Assembly: GCF_009801115.1 (NCBI RefSeq)
Contig: NZ_VTOL01000007.1
Coordinates: forward strand, 186,001-250,000
Origin: Dyadobacter sp. 3J3
Lineage (GTDB): Bacteria; Bacteroidota; Bacteroidia; Cytophagales; Spirosomataceae
Reading direction: 5' to 3'
DNA length: 64,000 nt
The notes under the pieces were generated by a model. That model was not told the DNA's origin, did no database searches, and saw only the letters and a program-made list of their open reading frames with translations. Of the stretch, positions 57,131-64,000 are shown piece by piece. Positions within the stretch are counted from its first letter, which is position 1, and every line of letters starts with the position of its first letter. Position numbers and translations under genes: made by a program.

Positions 57131-60100
57131 TACTTTTTCTCTGATTGATAAAATTGCAAGGGTTTATTGAAGGCTCCAATTACCAGAAAAGGCTGTTTTT
57201 TGACTTTAATTTCAAAAGCCGTTTTTACATCTCCTGTTACAGAAAGTCCGGAAATGGCCTGGTTTACATAAGCAAATTTTCCTTTTCCGTCACCTTTCAG
57301 GTAACAGCCATAATTGGCATCCATACTGCCCAGTTTCAAACGGTTGTCAGATTTATTTCCCAGTAATAGTAGATCCTTGTTTCCATCACGGTCAAAATCC
57401 TGGTATAAAATGGACGTAATGGGTGCAAACTGAGCCTGAATTGGTAAAATCTGTTTTTCAAAACGTCCGCTTTTGTTCATAAAGCAAACCGTGCGTGCTT
57501 CGTTAAAATCCAGCTTAGCCGCTTTTGCCAAAATTTCCGGTGAGAAAATATCGGTGATGCTGACGTTTGCATAATCTTTATAAAAGGCAAATTTCTTCCG
57601 CATTGGATAAATCTGGTCATTCAGCTCATCGCGACTTACGAATGGATATGATTTCCCCTGAACGTAAAAACTAAAAAATGGATCGATTGAACCGTTTTTA
57701 TCAAAATCAGCAAAATACAATTCACCTGGTTCTTTATGGGAAACTTTGATCTGCGAATTAATCCCGAAATTCCCGGCTACGATATCCTTTTTCCCATCGC
57801 CGTCCAAATCTTCAATAATCATGGAAGACCAGGAACCCGATTCTTCCCCGGCAAAATATTGAAGCGTTTTATCAACAAAACCTTCTTTGGTATTGGCATA
57901 AACCTTAATTGGCATAAATTCTCCGCAGATAATCAAATCCTTTCTTCCATCGTCATCAAGATCAGCCCATTGTGCATCCGTTACCATTCCAACTTTTGAA
58001 AAAGGAACCACGGTAACTGAGAATTCTCCTTTTCCATTATTCGTCAGAAGGAATGAAGTCGGTGCTTCGGGATATCTACCTGGAATAATGCGGCCGCCTA
58101 CAAATAAATCCTGATCGCCGTCGCCGTCATAATCACAGGCCCTAACGCAGGATTTGCTACTTGCCTTCATATTCGGCATCGACAATACGGCCAGGTTCAG
58201 TTTTCCTTTTCCATCATTCAGGTAAATTTCGTCCTGAAGGGAAAACGTGTTGGGCTCAAAAAGTGAATATCCTCCTTTCGCAATATACAAATCGTCAAAA
58301 CCATCGCCATTGGCATCGAAGAAAAGTGCTGCCGAATTGCCGGATAAATTTTCATCCCCAATTGCAAAACCAGGCATTTCTTTGAATTCGCCTTTGGAAT
58401 CCTGCAAATAAATTTTCGCCTGTTTATTTTGATCTCCGCTAACGTAAATATCTTCCAGACCGTCCTTATTCACATCACCTTTGGCAACGATCGGACCGGT
58501 TTGGGAATACATGGATAACATCAAAGGCTGTCTTTTGAAATCATTTTCATTGAAACCCTCATGCTGATACGTTATCAGGTTATCGGCTTTTATAAAAACA
58601 GTCCGCTCTTTTTTCTGGTCCGTTTTTACTTTTTTCAGTTTTCCTGATTGCTTTTCAACTACCAGCAACTGATTCGCGGTAACGTTGGTTAAATATTGTT
58701 CTTTCTGGTCCGGCCATATTATTCTCACAGAATCTACCTGCGTATCATTCCCTAAACCAAAATGAAGCTTAACCGGCAGGCAGGACAAATATCCACGGTT
58801 TGGATTTACTTCCTGATACTGCTGTTTTCCCTTTGAAAATAAATAAACTTTTGCACCAACGGCGTTGATATTACCCTCCGGCTGTTTCAGCTTTATTTGC
58901 AAATAAGAAGATTTCGATTGCTCCCGTCCCATGTTCTGATATACAAAAGCAGGCTCGTTAATGTTGTTTACGACAAGATCCAGATCGCCGTCATTATCAA
59001 GATCTGCGTAAACTGCTCCGCTCGAAATGGAAGGATTGTTTAATCCCCAGGTATCCTGCATTTTAGTAAAAGTCAGGTCTTTATTATTTTTAAAAATGTA
59101 ATTGGCAAGTTTGGTTGAAGGCATGGCCTTGATCAGATCCATCAGTAAAAACGGCTCTTTACTGACTGCTTTTTTGATCTTATATTCTCCCCAGTATTTC
59201 AAAAAATCCTTATTGGTGTAATCCCTTAGATAACCGTTACTTACGAATAAATCCTTATAACCATCATTGTCAAAATCCGCCAAAAGCGGGCACCAGCTCC
59301 AATCCGTATTGGAAACACCCGACACCTGAGCGATTTCACTGAAGGTTCCGTCACCATTATTCAATTGAAGCATATTACGCATGTACTGTTTGTACAGATT
59401 TTGCTTCATCATCAATTCAAAAGCTTCATAATTTTCCTGAAGCTGCAAAAGTTTCTGACGCTGATTGTCCTCCGGCAGCATGTCCAGCGACATGATATCC
59501 GGCAAACCGTCATTGTTAAAATCAGCTATATCCAACCCCATCGAAAACTGGGCAAGGTGCCGAAAACATTGTTGAGAATCTTCGCGAAAAGTGCCGTCTC
59601 CGTTGTTGATATACAAATAATCCGGCTCGTTGTAATCGTTGGTAACGTAGATATCCTGCCAGCCATCCTGATTAATATCGGCAATGGCAACTCCCAAACC
59701 AAATGTTAACGGATATTGATAAATACCAGCCTTTTTAGTGACTTCTACGAATTTATTATTCTTGTTTTCAAACAATTTGTTACCTGCCAGTTCGTCCGTT
59801 TCTTTACGAAAGTTGGCTAATTCCATGTTATCAATTTTTTTTACACTGTGGTTCAGCAGGAACATATCCAGATCACCGTCGTTATCAAAATCAAAAAAAT
59901 TGGCTTGTGTGCTGTAACTGATGTTATCCAGTCCGTATTCCTTTGCCTGTTCCAAAAAACTCACCGAGCCATTTTTAACTCCCTGATTTATAAAAAGCTG
60001 ATTTTTCCGGGTTTCATCATCCACTTTTCCCGAATAACAAATGTGGATATCCAGCAATCCGTCACCGTTTACATCGGCCATTGTGACACCCGTTTTCCAT

Positions 60101-60465
60101 CCGCCTTTTCTGCCTTCTAATCCTTTTCCCGCTGAGCTGGTAATGTCTTTAAATTTTATTCCTCCCCCACTTCCTGTGCCCAAGTTCAGGTAGAGTTTAT
60201 TGGATTTCATATTCGATGTAAAAAACACATCTTCAAACCCGTCATTGTTCACATCACCTACGGCAACACCACCGCCATTATAAAAATATTCGTAGGCCAT
60301 TACATTCAGACTTTCGTCTTCATTGATGTCGTTACGAAATTCAATATTGGTCTGTTTTGGTGTCAGTAATTGAAAAAGCGGTTGTTGGGCTTTCACATTC
60401 GAAATGAGAAAGCTTAGCAAAAATATTTGTATTGCGTAATGTGGCAACTTCTTATTCGTCAACAT
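57130..60465 (-). CDS. VCBS/FG-GAP and ASPIC/UnbV (CRTAC1-like) secreted protein, module 2
   Basis: A 1111-residue exported protein with a signal peptide I (ISNVKAQ) and no lipobox, unlike the module 1 paralogue. About 14 Ca-binding loops (for example DVNNDGFEDVFF, DFDNDGDLDMFLL, DYDGDGDQDLFV) form two propeller-like halves around an ASPIC/UnbV domain (VGAKVYLFSKGKQQYQ...LHFGLGNDTQVDSVRIIWPDQ, about 555-620). Shared blocks with module 1 include YFYNGGGVA and SNGYLRDYTNKDFLKYW. It is coupled to the PAP2-like enzyme downstream. It lies 99 bp past SusD2, with a terminator between. Confidence 0.9.
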   Translation of the reverse strand: MLTNKKLPHYAIQIFLLSFLISNVKAQQPLFQLLTPKQTNIEFRNDINEDESLNVMAYEYFYNGGGVAVGDVNNDGFEDVFFTSNMKSNKLYLNLGTGSGGGIKFKDITSSAGKGLEGRKGGWKTGVTMADVNGDGLLDIHICYSGKVDDETRKNQLFINQGVKNGSVSFLEQAKEYGLDNISYSTQANFFDFDNDGDLDMFLLNHSVKKIDNMELANFRKETDELAGNKLFENKNNKFVEVTKKAGIYQYPLTFGLGVAIADINQDGWQDIYVTNDYNEPDYLYINNGDGTFREDSQQCFRHLAQFSMGLDIADFNNDGLPDIMSLDMLPEDNQRQKLLQLQENYEAFELMMKQNLYKQYMRNMLQLNNGDGTFSEIAQVSGVSNTDWSWCPLLADFDNDGYKDLFVSNGYLRDYTNKDFLKYWGEYKIKKAVSKEPFLLMDLIKAMPSTKLANYIFKNNKDLTFTKMQDTWGLNNPSISSGAVYADLDNDGDLDLVVNNINEPAFVYQNMGREQSKSSYLQIKLKQPEGNINAVGAKVYLFSKGKQQYQEVNPNRGYLSCLPVKLHFGLGNDTQVDSVRIIWPDQKEQYLTNVTANQLLVVEKQSGKLKKVKTDQKKERTVFIKADNLITYQHEGFNENDFKRQPLMLSMYSQTGPIVAKGDVNKDGLEDIYVSGDQNKQAKIYLQDSKGEFKEMPGFAIGDENLSGNSAALFFDANGDGFDDLYIAKGGYSLFEPNTFSLQDEIYLNDGKGKLNLAVLSMPNMKASSKSCVRACDYDGDGDQDLFVGGRIIPGRYPEAPTSFLLTNNGKGEFSVTVVPFSKVGMVTDAQWADLDDDGRKDLIICGEFMPIKVYANTKEGFVDKTLQYFAGEESGSWSSMIIEDLDGDGKKDIVAGNFGINSQIKVSHKEPGELYFADFDKNGSIDPFFSFYVQGKSYPFVSRDELNDQIYPMRKKFAFYKDYANVSITDIFSPEILAKAAKLDFNEARTVCFMNKSGRFEKQILPIQAQFAPITSILYQDFDRDGNKDLLLLGNKSDNRLKLGSMDANYGCYLKGDGKGKFAYVNQAISGLSVTGDVKTAFEIKVKKQPFLVIGAFNKPLQFYQSEKK

Positions 60466-60508
60466 GAAATAGTATGAAAAATGTAACGAAAGATATTATA
60501 TAAAAACT

Positions 60509-60541
60509 AAAAAAACTTCAACAATGCGTTGAAGTTTTTTT
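60509..60541 (-). terminator. terminator after SusD2
   Basis: AAAAAAACTTCAAC/GTTGAAGTTTTTTT, 14 perfect pairs, loop AATGC. Confidence 0.88.
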
Positions 60542-60564
60542 AGTCAAATTATTTAAGCGAAATA

Positions 60565-62160
60565 CTATTTATCCCACCAAACTCTTCCTGTCAATTTATC
60601 ACCTCCCGAAAGACGGCTAACCGCTTCAGTATAGCTTGTACCATTTGTAATAATCTCAGTTGACAAATAAATCATTCGTCTTGGGATTGTTGCGTTGGTT
60701 ACATTACTTGGATAGTTCACAGGCGTTAAAACAGGATAACCTGATCTTCTCCAGTTACTCCAGTTTTCCATAAAATCAAAGGTAGTTCCTGTAACGATCC
60801 AGTATTGCGTGTTGATCATTTTCAAGGATGCATCCAAAGAGCTAACGTCCAAAGGATGTGCATCAGCAAAGGCAGTTGCCGTAGCAGAGGAAATTGTAGC
60901 GGAAGCATCAAGTTGCGCCAACGTTGTCATACCACCAACTACACCATTTTTGTAATGATCAGCAGCAGTTCCCGGAATATTCCAGCCTCTTGCCTTGGCT
61001 TCTGCCAAAAGAAGTTCAGTACCAGGATATGTCAACACTTCAAGAGTACCACCTCTTTTCAGGTAAACCGAAATACGTGGTCTTGAATATTTTCCAAGCG
61101 GCGCAACGTCATTTCCTGTTCCTGTTGGACCCGGATAACCTGCACTTTTTGTAATATCCGTAGCACCACCGATCAGGTCAAAACCATTAGGTAATCCCAT
61201 TTGTACAGCAGCAGAATTGTCACCCACAAGCGTTTGAAGTGCGTTAGCAGCAGCACCAGCAGCAGGCACTTCTGCGACTGCGCTTAAACGTGGATCACCG
61301 GCAGATTTCAGATTATCAATAAGCGTTTTAGAAAAACGAAGCTCACGGAAATCATCTGTTACCTGATATACATTATATATTGCCGAGTTCGCATTGGCTG
61401 CATCTGCAATAACCTTTGCGTTGTCATCAATAGAAGTAAATGTTCCGCCAGCTGCCGCTTTTTCAGCCCATGTTTTTGCTGTTGCAGGATCAATTTTTGT
61501 CAAACGCATTGCTACACGAAGCATCAATGAATAACCAAATTTCTTCCATTTAGTGATATCGCCTGCATAAAATAAATCACCGGTTGGTTTCAATTTATTA
61601 GCATCAAGACCATTAATCGCTGATTCAAGCTCAGGAAGCATAGCCGCATAAATTGACTGCTGCGTGTCATACTTTGGCGTAGCTACTCCATCTTTCACTT
61701 TAAAAGCTTCTGAATATGGAATATCCCCGTAAGTATCCGTTCCCTGCTGAAAATTCATTACCTGAAGAATTCTACCAACGTTATACAGGTTCGTGTACTG
61801 ATCTTTACCTGCACTCAGACGAATCATTTCTGCAAGTAACTTACCAACATTACCGTAGGTAGTATTGAAAATACTACCCTGATAACTTGTAGAGTTCTGC
61901 GTATTTACATACTTGTCACCGTTTCCATAGTAAGAAAATGTAGATGCCAAAACCTGCATCATCAAACTTTGATAGATGATATTTCCGTAACCCAGATTGA
62001 TGTAATTGATCTGAGCGTTTGGAAGAAAGAAATTCGGATCCCAGGTCGATTCGCTGGACTTTGTCGGATCCGTGTTTATTTCATCAAACTTATCTGTACA
62101 TCCCGCCATTACAAACAGGACCAGAAAAACACTATATATTGAAAATCTTTTCATAGTCAT
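60565..62160 (-). CDS. SusD/RagB-like surface lipoprotein 2
   Basis: A 531-residue SusD-like_2 lipoprotein (lipobox MAGC, Cys21 from the first ATG). An alternative start two codons later (MKRFSIYS) is equally plausible. It has FDEINTDPTKSS, LRVAMRLTKIDPATAKTWAE and a WWDK end, like SusD1. Its first ATG overlaps the SusC2 stop by one base, so the pair is tightly co-translated. It binds the substrate of SusC2, identity unknown. Confidence 0.92.
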   Translation of the reverse strand: MTMKRFSIYSVFLVLFVMAGCTDKFDEINTDPTKSSESTWDPNFFLPNAQINYINLGYGNIIYQSLMMQVLASTFSYYGNGDKYVNTQNSTSYQGSIFNTTYGNVGKLLAEMIRLSAGKDQYTNLYNVGRILQVMNFQQGTDTYGDIPYSEAFKVKDGVATPKYDTQQSIYAAMLPELESAINGLDANKLKPTGDLFYAGDITKWKKFGYSLMLRVAMRLTKIDPATAKTWAEKAAAGGTFTSIDDNAKVIADAANANSAIYNVYQVTDDFRELRFSKTLIDNLKSAGDPRLSAVAEVPAAGAAANALQTLVGDNSAAVQMGLPNGFDLIGGATDITKSAGYPGPTGTGNDVAPLGKYSRPRISVYLKRGGTLEVLTYPGTELLLAEAKARGWNIPGTAADHYKNGVVGGMTTLAQLDASATISSATATAFADAHPLDVSSLDASLKMINTQYWIVTGTTFDFMENWSNWRRSGYPVLTPVNYPSNVTNATIPRRMIYLSTEIITNGTSYTEAVSRLSGGDKLTGRVWWDK

Positions 62161-64000
62161 TATTTTTTGAATCTCGCGTTGATTGTGAAACCATAAGATC
62201 TGGTTGAAGGATATTGTGACCCTTCAACACCTGCGTAGCCAACGTTGGAAGAGAAACCCGCTTCCGGATCAAAATTCTTTGTATGTTTTAGCAAAGTAGC
62301 AAGGTTTCTTCCAACAGCAGATATTGAAATACCTTCAAATGGCAACTTGTTGTTAAACCATTTTGACGGCATGTTATAGCTGAAAACAACTTGTCTAAGC
62401 TTGATAAAATCGGAGCTAAATACGTTGATCTTGGATACGTTCGTTACCAGTTTCGAGTAATACGTTTGTGCATCCACATTCTTTGTATTTGTAGCACCAT
62501 CAGCAGTAACACCGTCAGCCACAACACCTGTTTCTCTTCCAGGAAGTGTAATCTTGTTAAGACCATCTACGATAGAATAATGGTTTGTTGCAGATAAAAC
62601 CTTACCGCCGAATTTGTAATCAAACAAGAAAGAAAGTGCAAAAGCTTTGTAATTCAATGTATTATTAAAACCACCATAAACTTTTGGCAAAGTAGAACCC
62701 ATCGGTTTCAGCTCACCACGAACAGGAATACCGTCAGAACCAACAATTACTTTTCCGCTTGCATTGTAAGAATAATCGTAAGCCATTACTTGAGCAGCAG
62801 CCATTCCTCTTACATGTGCAATGTTTGCGTTCAAAGGACGATATGTTCCCAAACCGAAGATTTTGGTTTTTGGCTGTCCTGTTGCATCCAAACCGTCAAT
62901 ATCAACAATTGTGTTTTTCACTTTTGTAACATTGAAAGAAACATCCCATTTGAATTTACCTGTTTGTACCGGTGTAGCCGTCAATAGTAATTCAACACCT
63001 GAATTTTTGGTAGAACCAAGGTTTAATACCTGTGAAGTGTACCCTGTTGTTGTAGACAAAGGTCCATTTACGATTTCATCTGATGTTTTACGATTGAAAT
63101 ACGCAACATCAAGTCCGATTCTGTTTTGAAGGAATTTAGTCTCAAATCCAATTTCAAATTCTTTCAATCTATATGGTTTAAGATTGATATTTGGAAGCTG
63201 AGAATCAAATCCACCTTGTGGCAAACCGTTTATGGTATTACCCAAAGAATAATACTGACTTGTCAAATAAGCATCAAATGCTTCACCGCTTGTTTGAGCA
63301 TAAGAAGCTCTGATTTTACCAAAGTCCATTGACGGCACTTTTATCAATTCCGAGAAGATGAAACTACCAGAAACCGAAGGTGCAAAAATACCTCTGTTTT
63401 TAGATGGAAGTGTTGAGTAAACATCATATCTACCGGTTGTAGACAAAGTCAGGTAACTCTTGAAATCAAAGTCGGCGGTGTAGTAACCCGACTGAACTTG
63501 TCTTTCATTGTAAGAATAACCCTGATTTTTCGTAAGCGTGTTTGACAATGTGTATAAATAAGGAATACTTAAAGTTCCACCACCAACAGAAACAGATTCA
63601 AGTTTGTTTTTTCTTAGGTTAGCTCCCAATGCCAGATTAACACCAAAATCGTCTCCAATTTTCTTATTAATTCCCAGAAGACCGTCAAAGTTTAATTCGG
63701 TAGTCTGTTGCTTGGCATTTCCAACACTACCTTTGCTGGAAAACGCTGTTCCCCATGGAGTAATACTAAAACCAGCGTCATTGATATTATCATACCCAAT
63801 ACGACCTTGAAGGTAAATCCAGTCTGCAAACTGGTATTTAGTAGTAATGGCAGAAATAAGACGTTTTCTGTTTTGCGTATTTTTGTATTGATTTACTACA
63901 AACCAAGGATTGGTCTTGTACGTATCATCACTGAAAGTCAACTCGGCACCAGTAACAGGATTGTAACCAGGTTTTAAAGCTTCCTGATTGAAACTGCTTG
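62160..64000 (-). CDS. SusC/RagA-like TonB-dependent transporter 2 (N-terminus cut off)
   Basis: The last 612 residues or so of a SusC barrel. The frame is open through the right edge, so the ATG-like codon at 63941 is not the start. Barrel strands end with STRSYGFTINARFKK. It shares with SusC1 the PYLYTLSNTLTK-type strands and the SFLFDYKFGGKV block near the end. The signal peptide, beta-sandwich and plug lie outside the window. It is coupled to SusD2 (TAATG overlap). Confidence 0.93.
   Translation of the reverse strand, partial: SSFNQEALKPGYNPVTGAELTFSDDTYKTNPWFVVNQYKNTQNRKRLISAITTKYQFADWIYLQGRIGYDNINDAGFSITPWGTAFSSKGSVGNAKQQTTELNFDGLLGINKKIGDDFGVNLALGANLRKNKLESVSVGGGTLSIPYLYTLSNTLTKNQGYSYNERQVQSGYYTADFDFKSYLTLSTTGRYDVYSTLPSKNRGIFAPSVSGSFIFSELIKVPSMDFGKIRASYAQTSGEAFDAYLTSQYYSLGNTINGLPQGGFDSQLPNINLKPYRLKEFEIGFETKFLQNRIGLDVAYFNRKTSDEIVNGPLSTTTGYTSQVLNLGSTKNSGVELLLTATPVQTGKFKWDVSFNVTKVKNTIVDIDGLDATGQPKTKIFGLGTYRPLNANIAHVRGMAAAQVMAYDYSYNASGKVIVGSDGIPVRGELKPMGSTLPKVYGGFNNTLNYKAFALSFLFDYKFGGKVLSATNHYSIVDGLNKITLPGRETGVVADGVTADGATNTKNVDAQTYYSKLVTNVSKINVFSSDFIKLRQVVFSYNMPSKWFNNKLPFEGISISAVGRNLATLLKHTKNFDPEAGFSSNVGYAGVEGSQYPSTRSYGFTINARFKK

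Noticed and set aside
63939..63941. Start codon for SusC2
   Set aside because: The frame stays open to the window edge and a complete SusC needs about 400 more N-terminal residues.

Overview
The window reads as a chromosome segment of a Bacteroidota bacterium, most likely a Cytophagales member near Dyadobacter or Spirosoma. This is an inference, since no database search was possible. Supporting signs are SusC/SusD pairs, a subtilase with a type IX secretion tail, a MurF-Alr fusion, DUF2723, DUF2911 and DUF4105 proteins, Bacteroidota-type promoter elements (TAnnTTTG), weak Shine-Dalgarno sites and a moderate-GC genome. No tRNA, rRNA, IS element, prophage or CRISPR array was seen.

Layout. 1-5.9 kb: the 3' part of an FMN-binding glutamate synthase-like gene, a secreted subtilase, an orphan TonB-plug-like secreted protein, a NUDIX hydrolase, a DUF2911 protein and a TRIC-type channel. 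5.9-13.7 kb: thyA and osmC, a pterin dehydratase, then a 335-bp array of five 67-bp hairpin repeats just before rsmI. After that come a DUF4105 (Lnb-like) membrane protein, an inositol-monophosphatase-family enzyme, a YfiT-type DinB protein, a 45-residue Cys-rich membrane peptide and convergent acs. 13.9-25.6 kb: a THUMP-like methyltransferase, a secreted coiled-coil protein, a PAS-LuxR regulator, an ArsC/Spx-like protein, a dicarboxylate symporter, a two-gene ABC-2 exporter, a large DUF2723 glycosyltransferase-like protein and a Crp-like regulator with an unusual C-terminus. 25.7-42 kb: mostly housekeeping, namely an EEP hydrolase, dnaJ, grpE, queG, a universal stress protein, corA, murF-alr, ppk1 and gyrB, followed by an orphan GT-C-like membrane protein.

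42-64 kb is an accessory nutrient-acquisition region, all on the minus strand. In transcription order it holds SusC2 (cut by the window end), SusD2, a VCBS/ASPIC protein, a PAP2/vanadium-haloperoxidase-like enzyme, SusC1, SusD1, a second VCBS/ASPIC protein, a small outer-membrane barrel-like protein, a ThuA-like protein and a very large SGNH-propeller-HEAT-cytochrome c protein. The repeated order SusC-SusD-VCBS suggests duplicated uptake modules whose large Ca-binding propeller proteins work with the receptors. The substrate is unknown.

The two things most worth a second look are the 67-bp hairpin array between the pterin dehydratase gene and rsmI, and the duplicated SusC-SusD-VCBS modules with the haloperoxidase-like and PVC-cytochrome/ThuA genes beside them. 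Most strong terminators are perfect hairpins in convergent or operon-end gaps, and they divide the window into short transcription units.
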